64,000 bases of DNA. Source: Virgisporangium aurantiacum (lineage in GTDB: Bacteria; Actinomycetota; Actinomycetes; Mycobacteriales; Micromonosporaceae). A program made the translations under genes and the position numbers. This document shows, piece after piece, positions 27,408 to 36,649 of this stretch. The notes below the pieces were generated by a model, which was given only the letters and a program-made list of their open reading frames with translations, searched no databases and had not been told where the DNA came from. The stretch covers positions 1-64,000 of the forward strand of contig NZ_BOPG01000030.1 in assembly GCF_016863635.1 (NCBI RefSeq). The letters are read 5' to 3'. Within the stretch, counting starts at the first letter, position 1. Every line of letters starts with the position of its first letter.

Positions 27408-28373
27408 ATGCGTCCGCATCACCATGCCCGGAAACTTCTCGCCGCCGGGGTCGCCCTGGTGGCGACGGCGACGCTGCTCGGTCCGGTGCCGGCCGGTGCC
27501 GGCGACGTGCGGGCCGCCGCCGTCTGGCAGCCCACGCCCGGCACCACCTGGCAATGGGAGATCGTCGGTCAGGTCCGGGAGCCCTTCCTCGACGTGACCA
27601 TGTACGACATCGACCTGACCGACGCGGTGCCGGCGACCACCGTCGTGCCCGTCCCGGGGTTCGGGTCGGTGACCTGGCCCGCCGGTGAGAACGCCGGCAT
27701 CGTCGACCGGCTGCATGCCGCCGGCAAGGTCGTGGTCTGCTACCTCGACACCGGCGCGTGGGAGAGCTACGAGCCCGACGCCGCGTTGTTCCCCGGCACT
27801 CCCGGCTGGCGGTCCGGTGACCCGGCCACCGACGTGATCCTGCGGACCACCGGCTGGGACGAGGAGTACTGGCTCGACATCCGTCGCTCGCAGTGGGGCC
27901 GGTTCGCCCCGATCCTGTGGGCCCGGTTCGACCTGGCGAAGTCGATCGGATGCGACGGCGTCGAGCCCGACCAGAACAACCCGTACGGCAACAACCCCGG
28001 CCCGCAGATCCCGCTCGCCGACGAGAAGGCGTGGTACCTCGAGGTCGCCGCCCAGGCGCACGCCCGCGGCCTGTCGGTCGGCATGAAGAACGGCGTCGAG
28101 GTGACCGACGACGACACGGCCGCCGCGTTCGACTGGAACCTCAACGAGGAGTGCTTCTTCTACGAGGAGTGCGATGACCTGAACGCGTTCGGCGACGCCG
28201 GCAAGGCGGTGTTCCAGACGGAGTACACGGTGGACTGGGTCGAGCGCAACCCGGCGTACGCCAACCCGGCGACCCTGGCCGCCAGCGGCGAGTTCTGCGC
28301 CGACGCCCGTCGACGCGGCTACTCCACGTTGGTGAAGAACGAGGTTCCGGACGCGGTGTTCGTCACCTGCTGA
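27408..28373 (+). CDS. Secreted GH114 endo-alpha-1,4-polygalactosaminidase-like glycoside hydrolase
   Basis: 321 residues with a signal peptide (start MRPHHHARKLLAAGVALV, cleavage near AGAGDVRA). The catalytic TIM barrel shows GH114/TM1410 features: WQWEIVGQVREPFLDVTMYD at the start, VVCYLDTGAWESYEPD, EEYWLDIRRSQW and CDGVEPDQNN, where the Asp/Glu pair is the likely active site. GH114 enzymes cut galactosaminogalactan-like polymers. A GGGGGA ribosome site supports the ATG at 27408 over an earlier in-frame start at 27321. Confidence 0.85.
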   Translation: MRPHHHARKLLAAGVALVATATLLGPVPAGAGDVRAAAVWQPTPGTTWQWEIVGQVREPFLDVTMYDIDLTDAVPATTVVPVPGFGSVTWPAGENAGIVDRLHAAGKVVVCYLDTGAWESYEPDAALFPGTPGWRSGDPATDVILRTTGWDEEYWLDIRRSQWGRFAPILWARFDLAKSIGCDGVEPDQNNPYGNNPGPQIPLADEKAWYLEVAAQAHARGLSVGMKNGVEVTDDDTAAAFDWNLNEECFFYEECDDLNAFGDAGKAVFQTEYTVDWVERNPAYANPATLAASGEFCADARRRGYSTLVKNEVPDAVFVTC

Positions 28374-28438
28374 TGTGAGAATCCCCGGTTCCGCATCCGG
28401 CAGGTGCTCGCCGGCGGGGTGCTGCAGAATTTCAGGTC

Positions 28439-28939
28439 ATGAGCATGATCATGGAGTACGTGAGGTTGCGACCACACGAGTTCGCTGAGCTTCGCCGGCT
28501 GCTCGTCGAGGACCCGGACAACGCGTACGAGTACGCCGGTGATCTGCGTATGGGTGACGAGGACGAGGCCGTGTCCTCCCGCGGTATCGACACCGACAAG
28601 GCGTGGGCGGGTCTGCAGTGGTTGCTGGCCAAGCTGGACCCGCCGGCGGACGTCATCGGCGGTGGCGAACCCATAACCGACGACGAGTGGGGCTACGACT
28701 CGCCCCGGCTGCTTGCCGCCGCCGAGGTGGCCGAGGCGGCGCGATTCCTTGCGGCTACCCCGTTCGCCTCGCTCGCAGCGCACTATGCCGGGGCGGAGCT
28801 GACCGCAGCCGATGTCTATCCGGGGATCTGGAGTCAGGACTGGGCGCTGCCGTACCTGGAGGAGAACTACCGGCAACTCGTGACCCTGTTCTGCGCCGCG
28901 GCGGCCGACCACGAGCCGATCGTGGTGTGGATGGCGTGA
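28439..28939 (+). CDS. DUF1877 (YfbM-like) family protein
   Basis: 166 residues. Features of DUF1877: an opening strand and helix (MEYVRLRPHEFAELRRLL), DTDKAWAGLQWLL, EWGYDSPRLLAAAEVAEAARFL and the ending LPYLEENYRQLVTLFCAAAA. Function unknown. Monocistronic by its setting, convergent with the NmrA-like gene 48 bp away. Confidence 0.82.
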   Translation: MSMIMEYVRLRPHEFAELRRLLVEDPDNAYEYAGDLRMGDEDEAVSSRGIDTDKAWAGLQWLLAKLDPPADVIGGGEPITDDEWGYDSPRLLAAAEVAEAARFLAATPFASLAAHYAGAELTAADVYPGIWSQDWALPYLEENYRQLVTLFCAAAADHEPIVVWMA

Positions 28940-28987
28940 CCGGACCAGTGCGAAGGCATGCGCCCATGACGGACATCCGTGGTGCCC

Positions 28988-29836
28988 TCACTCAGCCGCC
29001 GCCAGCTTGGCGCGGACGGATTCGGCCGGGCGTCCGATCAGCTTTTCGAGGGTGGGATCGGTGACCGCGAACTCGCCCCGGCGTGACGCCCGGAAGACGC
29101 CGAGGCCGAACTCGGCGTAGCCCCTCGGCACGCCGCGCGAGACCAACGTCTCCACCCACTCCTCGTCGCCGGCGACCACGCGGGTGATCTCGCGGCCGGT
29201 GATCTCGCTGAGGATGGCGGCGATCGCCGCGAAGTCGAGCATGTCGGGAGCGGTCAGCGGCGGGGTGATGCCCGGCTCGCCGTCGGTGAGCAGGGCGGCG
29301 GCCGCTGCGGCGAGGTCGTCGTGGCCGGTCCACGAGACGGGGCCGTCCTCGGGCGCGACGAGTCTGCCGGTTGTCAGGGCCTCGTCGAGGTAGCGGTCGA
29401 GGGTGGTCGAGTAGAAGCCGTTGCGCAGGGCGAGGTACGGGACGCCGGTGCCGGCCAGGTGCTCCTCGGTGCGGGCGTGGGTGATCATCGCCGGGAACAG
29501 CGAACTCGCTGACGATCCCTGGTGGCTGGTGTAGAGAATGCGGCCCGCTCCGGCCGCGCGGGCCGCGTCGACGGCGGCGATGTTGGCCGTCGCCCCGTCT
29601 GCGCCGACGATCGCGGCGGAGACCACCAGCACCTGGTCGGCGCCCTCGAACGCGTCCGCCAGCGTGGTGGGGTCGGTGAAGTCGCCACGCCGCACCCGGA
29701 CGCCGCGCGCTTCGAGGTGTGCGGCCTTCGCCACGTCGGTGACGCTCACTCCGACGGTCGAGGCGGGCACCCGCGACAGCAACTGGTCGACGATCCGGGA
29801 GCCGAGCTTGCCGGTGGCGCCGGTGACAACGATCAT
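28988..29836 (-). CDS. NmrA-like NAD(P)H-binding oxidoreductase/sensor
   Basis: 282 residues. The Rossmann motif VTGATGKLGSRIVDQL opens the protein. ARGVRVRRGDFTDPTTL and LVVSAAIVGAD are typical of the atypical SDR NmrA/QOR2 group, which reduce quinones or act as redox sensors. The catalytic Tyr-Lys pair of classical SDRs is not conserved. It is divergent from the TetR gene at 29919 across a gap holding a clear palindrome, so it is probably that repressor's target. Confidence 0.88.
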   Translation of the reverse strand: MIVVTGATGKLGSRIVDQLLSRVPASTVGVSVTDVAKAAHLEARGVRVRRGDFTDPTTLADAFEGADQVLVVSAAIVGADGATANIAAVDAARAAGAGRILYTSHQGSSASSLFPAMITHARTEEHLAGTGVPYLALRNGFYSTTLDRYLDEALTTGRLVAPEDGPVSWTGHDDLAAAAAALLTDGEPGITPPLTAPDMLDFAAIAAILSEITGREITRVVAGDEEWVETLVSRGVPRGYAEFGLGVFRASRRGEFAVTDPTLEKLIGRPAESVRAKLAAAE

Positions 29837-29890
29837 GAGAACTCCTTGTTTCCGTTGCTAACGGATGCACATTAGCGCTGATTCTCCGCC

Positions 29891-29910
29891 GATAACAACA
29901 GGCTGTTATC
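29891..29910. promoter_or_regulatory. TetR operator candidate
   Basis: GATAACA and TGTTATC are perfect 7-bp arms around ACAGGC, midway between the divergent NmrA-like and TetR starts and 9 bp before the latter. It fits a TetR-type dimer site. Confidence 0.65.
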
Positions 29911-29918
29911 ATCGCTAC

Positions 29919-30650
29919 ATGGCCTCGCCGGAAGGCGCCGACACCCGCTCGCGGATCATCGCCGCAGCCGCGCAGATCCTGCGGGAGCAGGGCGCCCGCG
30001 CGGTGACCACGCGCGCCGTCGCGCAGGCCGGGCGGGTGCAGGCGCCCACCATCTACCGGCTGTTCGGCGACAAGGACGGCCTGATCGACGCCGTCGCGGA
30101 ACACGTCATGTCCATGTACGTGGCCGCGAAGTCGACCACCGGGCCCGATCCCGACCCGGTGGCCGACCTGCGCGCGGGCTGGCGGGCGCAGGTGGAATTC
30201 GGCCTGGCCAACCCCTGGCTGTACGCGCTGATGAACAGCCCGGACCGGGCCGGGCAGTCACCGGCCACCGCCGCCGGCATCGAGGTGCTGCGCGCGAAGG
30301 TGCACCGGCTGGCCACGGCCGGGCTGCTACGCGTCGACGAATCGCGGGCCGTCGCGATGATCCACGCGGCCGGCTCCGGCACGGTGCGCACGCTGCTCGG
30401 CATGCCACCGGAGCAACGCGACCCCGACTTCTCCGAGCAGATGTTCGACGCCATCGCCGCAAGCATCCTGACCGGCGCACCCGTGGCCCGGGCGAACGAC
30501 GCGGGCGCCGTCGCGGTCACCTTCGCGACCGCGCTGCCCGGATTGCCGGGGCTCACCGACGCGGAGCGGGCGCTGATGGCCGAATGGATCAACAGAACAC
30601 TGGCCAGCCTCCACGACGGTACTGGTGGTGGTAAGGCTTGTCGGGCATGA
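29919..30650 (+). CDS. TetR-family transcriptional regulator
   Basis: 243 residues with the TetR N-terminal HTH: SRIIAAAAQILREQGARAVT, TRAVAQAGRVQAPTIYRLFG and DKDGLIDAVAEHV. The rest is an all-helical ligand-binding domain. The ATG at 29919 lies downstream of the palindrome, so the longer start at 29865 would put the operator inside the gene and is rejected. It likely represses itself and the NmrA-like gene. Confidence 0.92.
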   Translation: MASPEGADTRSRIIAAAAQILREQGARAVTTRAVAQAGRVQAPTIYRLFGDKDGLIDAVAEHVMSMYVAAKSTTGPDPDPVADLRAGWRAQVEFGLANPWLYALMNSPDRAGQSPATAAGIEVLRAKVHRLATAGLLRVDESRAVAMIHAAGSGTVRTLLGMPPEQRDPDFSEQMFDAIAASILTGAPVARANDAGAVAVTFATALPGLPGLTDAERALMAEWINRTLASLHDGTGGGKACRA

Positions 30651-30660
30651 TCGTGGCAGG

Positions 30661-31617
30661 ATGCGGTCGGTTTTGTACGAGCCTGCGCGGCTCGATCTCT
30701 GCTATGACAGCCTGCACGGCCTGTCGGTCGGTGATGCGCTCGGCGCCCAGTTCTTCATGGTCGGCCGGTCGCTGACGGAGTTGGCCGCCGGTCATCCACC
30801 CGCCGGTCCGTGGGAATGGACCGACGACACCGAGATGGCCTGCACCATCGTCGCCGAGTTACGCGAGCACGGCGACATCGATCAGGATCGGTTGGCCGAG
30901 CAGTTCGCCGATCGGTGCGAGCCGTACCGCGGCTACGGTGCGGGCGCGGTGGTGATCCTGCACGAGATCCGCGCCGGTCTGCCCTGGCGGCAGGCCGCCG
31001 GGTCGGCCTTCGGCGGGCAGGGATCGTGCGGCAACGGTGCCGCCATGCGCGTGGCCCCGCTCGGGGCCTATCACGCCGATCAGCCACGCGAGGCGGCCCG
31101 GCAGGCGTTGGCGTCGGCCGAGGTCACCCATGCCCACCTGGAGGGCGTCCTTGGCGCCGTCGCGGTCGCGGTGTGCGCCGCCCATGCCGCGGCGGCCCGC
31201 CTGGCCGGCACCCGCCCACCAGCGGTCGAGATGCTCGATCGGCTTGGCCCGTACCTCATCGACGGCCAGGTTCAGCGTGGCATCCGCCGGGCCCGTCGAC
31301 TGCTGCGCGCCGGTATCGGCGTGGCCGAAGCGGCCTACGAACTGGGCAACGGGTCGCGCGTCACCGCACAGGACACCGTGCCGCTGGCGCTGTGGATCGC
31401 CACGACGCACCTGCACGACTACCCGGCCGCCGTCACCGCCTGCGTCGAGGCCGGCGGCGACGTCGACACCACCGCCGCCATCGCCGGCGGCATCGTCGCC
31501 GCATACACCGGAATCGGTGACCGCCCGGGCGTCGCCGGCATCCCGACCGCCTGGCTCCAGGCCAGAGAAGAATTGCCCACCTGGGCCAGCCGCGACCTGA
31601 CCGATGGCAGGCGTTGA
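30661..31617 (+). CDS. ADP-ribosylglycohydrolase family protein
   Basis: 318 residues of the DraG/ADP-ribosyl-acceptor hydrolase fold. Mg-binding signatures are present at both ends: EWTDDTEMACTIVAEL near residue 60 and GGDVDTTAAIAGGIVAAYTG near residue 275; the loop GNGAAMRVAPLG is also typical. It would remove ADP-ribose from proteins or small acceptors. It begins 10 bp after the TetR gene but has no evident link with it. Start ATG at 30661. Confidence 0.9.
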   Translation: MRSVLYEPARLDLCYDSLHGLSVGDALGAQFFMVGRSLTELAAGHPPAGPWEWTDDTEMACTIVAELREHGDIDQDRLAEQFADRCEPYRGYGAGAVVILHEIRAGLPWRQAAGSAFGGQGSCGNGAAMRVAPLGAYHADQPREAARQALASAEVTHAHLEGVLGAVAVAVCAAHAAAARLAGTRPPAVEMLDRLGPYLIDGQVQRGIRRARRLLRAGIGVAEAAYELGNGSRVTAQDTVPLALWIATTHLHDYPAAVTACVEAGGDVDTTAAIAGGIVAAYTGIGDRPGVAGIPTAWLQAREELPTWASRDLTDGRR

Positions 31618-31661
31618 TCCAGGGTCTGGCTCAGCTGCGGCGGCTCTGGTTCAATACCGCG

Positions 31662-32069
31662 GTGACCGCACGTCCCGCCGCCCCGCCGCCGCTGGTGACG
31701 GTGCTGGCCATCCTGCTCTACATCGGTGGTGGGCTGGTCATCGCATATGCGGTGATCGACATGGGCTCCGTCGGAGCCGTGACCGGCGTGCTGCCGGCCT
31801 GGGGTCAGGCACTGTACGGAGCGCTGTACGTCGCTCTGGCGCGAGCGTTGCAGATCGGCTCGCGGCGGGCCTGGCTGATCTCGGTGGTCCTGTGCTGGGC
31901 CGGATTGGCTCTGGCGGGCGTGTACCTGGTCGCTCAGGGTCTGCAGGCGGCCATCGCGCAGGGCATCTGGGCGGCGGTGTATCTGACACTGTTGACGCGT
32001 TCGAGTGTTCGTGAATGGTGTGCGGCGAGGCCGACAGCGCCCGGCGAAACGCCAACGGGCGACGCGTAA
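31662..32069 (+). CDS. Small polytopic membrane protein
   Basis: About 135 residues with four hydrophobic segments: VLAILLYIGGGLVIAYAVID, WGQALYGALYVALARAL, WLISVVLCWAGLALAGVYLV and a shorter last one, then a polar C-tail. Likely an uncharacterised four-helix protein. The start is uncertain: a TTG at 31614 overlaps the upstream stop (TTGA) and would couple translation; the GTG at 31662 lacks a good ribosome site. Confidence 0.6.
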   Translation: MTARPAAPPPLVTVLAILLYIGGGLVIAYAVIDMGSVGAVTGVLPAWGQALYGALYVALARALQIGSRRAWLISVVLCWAGLALAGVYLVAQGLQAAIAQGIWAAVYLTLLTRSSVREWCAARPTAPGETPTGDA

Positions 32070-32086
32070 CAATCGCCGCGGCGGTG

Positions 32087-32959
32087 ATGATCCCCGTGAG
32101 TGACGTTCATCGGGACCTCGCGCCGGCCGCCCTGGTGCGCGACATCGAGAACAACGGTGCCGACCTGCTGATGGAGATGGGCCGGGCGGGTGGTGGCGAA
32201 CAGCGCGAGGAGTCCGGTCTGCGGTGGACGATCGGCGGCTCACCGATCGACTATCACAACTGCGTGGTTGAAGCCGTTCTCGCGCCGACCGACGTCGACG
32301 AGGTCATCGCGGCGTCGATTCAGCGGATGCGGGAACGCGGCGTTCCCGGCACGTGGCACGTTGGCCCGTCGATGCGACCGACGGACCTTGCCGAGCGGCT
32401 GCTCCGCGCCGGGCTCACCCTCGGCGGGAGCGAGCCAGGCATGGCCGCCGACCTGCACGCCCTGAACGACGACCTGCCCGTGCCGGGTGGTCTTCGCATC
32501 GAGCGGGTACGCGACGAAGCCGGTCTTGCCGCCTGGGCGCAGACCCTCGCACAGGGTTTCGGCGAAGGCGAGCGTGAGGCGACGTGGGTGGCGGCGACCT
32601 ACCGGGTCCTGGGCTACCACGCCGATGACGGACCCTGGTGGCACTACCTGGCACGCCTGAACGGCGAACCGGTCGGCACCTCGACGGTGTTCCTCGGAGC
32701 CGGCGTCGCGGGTGTGTACTTCGTGTCGACCGCCCCCCACATGCGCGGACGTGGCATCGGTGCCGCCACCACCCTGGCCGGACTCGTCGACGCCCGGCAG
32801 GCCGGCTACCGGATTGGAATCCTGACCTCGTCGACGATGGGACACGCGGGCTACGCCCGGCTCGGCTTCCGGGACTACTGCACGATCGACCTGTATGAAC
32901 CGGCGCTGTCCGGAGGGGTGCTACGCCAGGCGGATCCAGGCGGAACCGTCGGACGGTAG
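32087..32959 (+). CDS. GNAT-family N-acetyltransferase
   Basis: 290 residues. The C-terminal half is a GNAT domain with the acetyl-CoA loop in HMRGRGIGAATTLAGLV and the following GILTSSTMGHAGYARLGF. The N-terminal half is a degenerate second GNAT-like module (VDEVIAASIQRMRERGVPG, then WHVGPSMRPTDL). Substrate unknown. Starts possible at ATG 32087 or GTG 32096. Its final 39 bp overlap the convergent alpha-glucosidase gene. Confidence 0.85.
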   Translation: MIPVSDVHRDLAPAALVRDIENNGADLLMEMGRAGGGEQREESGLRWTIGGSPIDYHNCVVEAVLAPTDVDEVIAASIQRMRERGVPGTWHVGPSMRPTDLAERLLRAGLTLGGSEPGMAADLHALNDDLPVPGGLRIERVRDEAGLAAWAQTLAQGFGEGEREATWVAATYRVLGYHADDGPWWHYLARLNGEPVGTSTVFLGAGVAGVYFVSTAPHMRGRGIGAATTLAGLVDARQAGYRIGILTSSTMGHAGYARLGFRDYCTIDLYEPALSGGVLRQADPGGTVGR

Positions 32960-34513
32960 CGTGCCGTCCGCGTCGAGCGGCACGCTCGCGAGCAGGACCT
33001 CGCGGTGCGCGGGCAGGGTCACCGAGTCGCCGGACAGGTTGGTGACGTTGGCGAAATGCTCGTCGCGGGCGAACGCGAGCACGCCGGGAGCCGAGTCCAG
33101 CCACCGCATCGGGCCGTCACCGAGGGACGGCTCGGCCCGCCGGATCCGCAGCGCCGCACGGTACAACTGGAGGAACGACGTCTCGTCGTTCTGCTGCACG
33201 GCGACCGTCCGGGCGGCCCAGTGTGCCGGCTGCGGCAGCCATGGCTCGCCCGGTGCGTCGTCGGGGCTGAAGCCGAACGGCGCCACCGAGCCTGACCAGG
33301 GCAGCGGCACCCGGCAGCCGTCACGGCCGGGGTCGGTCCCCCCGGAGCGGTGGAACATGGGGTCTTCGCGCAGCTCGTCGGGGAGGTCCTCGACCTCTTC
33401 GAGGCCCAGCTCCTCGCCCTGGTAGAGGTAGACGCCGCCGGGCAGCGCGAGGGTCAGCAGCGTCGCGGCGCGGGCCCGACGGGCGCCCAGGGTCAGGTCC
33501 GACGGCACGTCGCGGCGCTTGTCGGCGAAGGCGAAGTTGGTCGCGGCCCGCCCGAACCTCGTCACCTGCCGGGTCACGTCGTGGTTGCTGAGCACCCATG
33601 TCGCCGGCGCGGCGACCGGTGCGTGGACCTCGAGCGTCATGTCGATGCACTCCCGCAGCGCGGCCGCGTCCCACGGCGAGCCCAGGAAGGCGAAGTTGAA
33701 GGCGGTGTGCAGTTCGTCGGGGCGCAGGTACCGCGCGAACGCCTCATGGTCGGGCAGCCACACCTCGCCGATGAGGGCCCGCGGCTCCGGGTAGGTGTCG
33801 GCGATGCGCCGCCACGCCTGGTAGACCTCGTGGATGCCGTCGTTGTCCTCGTAGCGGTCGTCGACGAGCGGGTCCTTGATCAGCACGGCCGCGGAGTCGA
33901 TCCGGATGCCGTCAACGCCCCGGTCCAGCCAGAACCGCAGGATGTCCTCGAACTCCTCGCGGACCGCGGGGTGGTCCCAGTTGAAGTCCGGTTGTTCGGG
34001 GGCGAACAGGTGCAGGTACCACTCGCCGTCGGGGACCCGGGTCCACGCCGGCCCACCGAAGATCGACTGGAGGTCGGTCGGTGGCAGCTCGCCGTTCTCG
34101 CCGCGCCCCTTGCGGAACCAGAAGCGCTCGCGCTCCGGCGCACCCGGTCCGGCCGTGAGCGCCCGTTGGAACCAGGCGTGCCGGTCGGAGCAGTGGTTGG
34201 GGACGATGTCGCAGATCACCCGGATGCCGGCGTCATGCGCCTCCTCGATGAGCTTCTCCGCCTCCGCGAGCGTGCCGAACACCGGGTCGATCGCCCGGAA
34301 GTCGGCGACGTCGTAGCCACCGTCGGCCATCGGTGACGGGTACCACGGCACGATCCAGACCGCGTCGACACCCAGGTCGGCCAGGTACGGCAGACGCGAG
34401 CGCAGGCCCGCCAGATCCCCGACACCGTCGCCGTTGCCGTCGGCGAAGCTGCGCAAGTAGACCTGGTAGATAGCGGCGCTGCGCCACCAAGCCTGGTGGG
34501 GTTGGTCGGCCAC
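32921..34513 (-). CDS. GH13 alpha-glucosidase (oligo-1,6-glucosidase/AglA-like)
   Basis: 530 residues, no signal peptide, so it acts in the cytoplasm on imported sugars. Conserved regions are in order: AVWIVPWYPSPMADGGYDV, DIVPNHCSD, then the nucleophile in GIRIDSAAV (Asp206), the acid/base in LIGEVWLP (Glu250) and the transition-state Asp in LSNHDV (Asp312). The short loop after GYDV is typical of exo-acting alpha-glucosidases. It is the last gene of the operon with a sugar-binding protein and two permeases, so it should hydrolyse the imported alpha-glucosides to glucose. Confidence 0.93.
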   Translation of the reverse strand: MADQPHQAWWRSAAIYQVYLRSFADGNGDGVGDLAGLRSRLPYLADLGVDAVWIVPWYPSPMADGGYDVADFRAIDPVFGTLAEAEKLIEEAHDAGIRVICDIVPNHCSDRHAWFQRALTAGPGAPERERFWFRKGRGENGELPPTDLQSIFGGPAWTRVPDGEWYLHLFAPEQPDFNWDHPAVREEFEDILRFWLDRGVDGIRIDSAAVLIKDPLVDDRYEDNDGIHEVYQAWRRIADTYPEPRALIGEVWLPDHEAFARYLRPDELHTAFNFAFLGSPWDAAALRECIDMTLEVHAPVAAPATWVLSNHDVTRQVTRFGRAATNFAFADKRRDVPSDLTLGARRARAATLLTLALPGGVYLYQGEELGLEEVEDLPDELREDPMFHRSGGTDPGRDGCRVPLPWSGSVAPFGFSPDDAPGEPWLPQPAHWAARTVAVQQNDETSFLQLYRAALRIRRAEPSLGDGPMRWLDSAPGVLAFARDEHFANVTNLSGDSVTLPAHREVLLASVPLDADGTLPSDGSAWIRLA

Positions 34514-34569
34514 GTGGAACCTGCTTTCTCACACTCGGATTGCCTACACACCAACTACTGCGGGAGCAC

Positions 34570-35592
34570 TCAGCCCTTGACGGCTCCTCCCAGCCCGGCG
34601 CCGGAAAGGAACAGGCGCTGGAAGGCGATGAAGAACACGATCGGGATGAGCGTGGAGATCGCGAGGGCCGCGAGGAACACTCCGAGATCTGTCTGCGACG
34701 CGATCGCGGGCAGGCGCACCGACAGGGGCTGCTTGGCCGTGTCCTTGAGTACCAGCATCGGCCACAGGAAGTCCTTCCAACTCGCGATCGTCGCGAACAC
34801 CGACACGACGCCGAGGATCGGCTTGGACATCGGCAGGACGATCGACCAGAACAGCCGGAACGAACTGGCGCCGTCGACCTTGGCCGCCTCGAACACCTCA
34901 CGGGGGAGACCGTCGAAGAACCGCGTCATCAGCACGACGTTGAACGCGCTCGCGCCCGACGGCAGCCAGACGGCCCAGAAGCTGTTGATCATCGACGTGC
35001 CGACAACCGGCGGGTTGAGGATCGTGAGGTACAGCGGCACGAGGAGCACGACGCTGGGCACGAACAAGGTCGCGACCACCAGGCTGTAGACGACCTTGCC
35101 CCAGGCGGGCCGCAGGACGGACAGCACGAAGCCGCCCGTGGTCGCGACGAGCATCTGCACGAACCACGAGCCGGCGGCGAGCCAGATCGTGTTGAGGAAG
35201 TATTTGCTGATCTGGACGTCGTTCCACGCTTCGGAGATGTTCTCCCAGCGCACGCCGTTCGGGAAGATCGCCAGGGGAGTGCGGATGATGTCCTGCGTGG
35301 GAGTGATCGCGTACTTCGCGAGCAGCAGCATCGGCCCGATGCCGACGACCAGGAGCATCACCAGCAGGAGTGCATGCAACGCCTTCATGACGATCCTGAC
35401 GCGGGGATTGCGCCAGTCGTTCTCGGATACGTAGCTGCGGCTGCTGTCGAACGGGGATTTCCCGCGCTTGCGAACCGGTCGCACAACCCTGGCCGCACCG
35501 CCCGGAGCCCCGAATCCGGGCGACTGCCCCGCCGCACCCGCGGCGACAGGCCCGGCGTCCGGCCGTTGCCCGGTGGGATTGGTGACGGTCAT
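34570..35592 (-). CDS. Sugar ABC transporter permease (MalG/AglG-like)
   Basis: 340 residues. A roughly 60-residue Pro/Gly-rich cytoplasmic extension precedes six membrane helices. The EAA loop that docks the ATPase is EAAKVDGASSFRLFWSIVLP. It lacks any ATPase partner in the operon. The ATG at 35592 has GAAGAGGA upstream. Second permease of the alpha-glucoside importer. Confidence 0.92.
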   Translation of the reverse strand: MTVTNPTGQRPDAGPVAAGAAGQSPGFGAPGGAARVVRPVRKRGKSPFDSSRSYVSENDWRNPRVRIVMKALHALLLVMLLVVGIGPMLLLAKYAITPTQDIIRTPLAIFPNGVRWENISEAWNDVQISKYFLNTIWLAAGSWFVQMLVATTGGFVLSVLRPAWGKVVYSLVVATLFVPSVVLLVPLYLTILNPPVVGTSMINSFWAVWLPSGASAFNVVLMTRFFDGLPREVFEAAKVDGASSFRLFWSIVLPMSKPILGVVSVFATIASWKDFLWPMLVLKDTAKQPLSVRLPAIASQTDLGVFLAALAISTLIPIVFFIAFQRLFLSGAGLGGAVKG

Positions 35593-35627
35593 CGTGGTCC
35601 TCTTCCCCTCGGAGGCGTGTCGGCCGG

Positions 35628-36563
35628 TCACGACGACTTGCTCCAGCCGGACGTGAGCTTGAAGTACGCCAGCGACAGGACCGCCAGGAACGCGGCGAGC
35701 ATGACGGACAGCGCCGTCGCCGCGCCGTAGTTCCCGCCCAGGGATCTACCGAACGCGTAGTCGTAGATCATGAGAAGGATCGTCAGCGTGGCGTTCGCCG
35801 GGCCGCCACCGGTGAACAGGTAGGGCTCCAGGAAAACCTGGACGGTACCGATGATCTGCAGGATGAACGTGATGAGCAGGACGCCGCGCAGCTGCGGCAT
35901 GCTCACGTGCCACACCCTGCGCCACACGCCCGCGCCGTCGACCTCGGCGGCGTCGTAGAGCTCGTCCGGAACGCTGAGGAGCGCGGCCAGGTAGATGATC
36001 ACAGTCCCGCCGGCCGCCGCCCACGTTGCCTCCATGACAAGGGACGGCATGGCCAGGGACGGACTCGACAGCCAGCCGTACGGGCCGAGCCCGACATAGC
36101 CCAGGATCGTGTTGAACACGCCGTCCGCGGAGCCGTCGTAGAAGAACTTCCACAACAGGACCGCGACGACCGGCGGCACCACCACCGGGAGGTAGGCGAG
36201 CACGGAGTACAGGCCCTTGCGCCGCCTGACCGAACTCATGAGCACCGCTGTCACGAGCGGGATCGGGTAGCCGATCACGAGGGCGAGCAACGCGAAGTAG
36301 AGCGTGTTGCCGATCGCCGTCGGCAGGTCGGGATCGGTGAGCACGTACTCGAAGTTCTTCCAGCCGACCCACTGCGGTGCCCCGACGAGGTTGGTCTTCT
36401 GGAAGCTCATGACGGCCGACCGCACGATCGGCCACCACGAGAAGACTCCGAAGATGACCAGGAGCGGCAGCGCGAACACGACCGAGCTCAGCCCGCCGCG
36501 CTGGACCCAGGTTCTCGGGTCACGCCGGCGGGGCCGCCTGCGCAGGGCGCCCGGAGCAGCCAC
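35628..36563 (-). CDS. Sugar ABC transporter permease (MalF/AglF-like)
   Basis: 311 residues, GTG start. An Arg-rich N-terminus is followed by six membrane helices (first: SSVVFALPLLVIFGVFSWWP). The EAA loop is AAEVDGAGVWRRVWHVSMPQ. It precedes the MalG-like gene by 35 bp and follows the binding-protein gene with an 86-bp gap that holds a strong hairpin. Confidence 0.92.
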   Translation of the reverse strand: MAAPGALRRRPRRRDPRTWVQRGGLSSVVFALPLLVIFGVFSWWPIVRSAVMSFQKTNLVGAPQWVGWKNFEYVLTDPDLPTAIGNTLYFALLALVIGYPIPLVTAVLMSSVRRRKGLYSVLAYLPVVVPPVVAVLLWKFFYDGSADGVFNTILGYVGLGPYGWLSSPSLAMPSLVMEATWAAAGGTVIIYLAALLSVPDELYDAAEVDGAGVWRRVWHVSMPQLRGVLLITFILQIIGTVQVFLEPYLFTGGGPANATLTILLMIYDYAFGRSLGGNYGAATALSVMLAAFLAVLSLAYFKLTSGWSKSS

Positions 36564-36602
36564 GACACATCACTCCTCGTCCTGATTCGGGGTATGGCGT
36601 TC

Positions 36603-36638
36603 CGGTGTGGGCCGCCGGTCTCCCGGTGGCCCACACCG
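36603..36638. terminator. Intercistronic hairpin between binding-protein and permease genes
   Basis: CGGTGTGGGCC pairs perfectly with GGCCCACACCG, and an inner CCGG/CCGG adds to the stem. No U-run follows, so it is better read as an mRNA-stabilising or partially terminating stem, letting the binding lipoprotein be made in excess over the permeases, as in other maltose-type operons. Confidence 0.6.
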
Positions 36639-36649
36639 TGCGGTGAGCG

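Noticed and set aside
33350..34336. 328-residue plus-strand ORF
   Set aside because: Antisense to the GH13 glucosidase, whose catalytic residues are all present.
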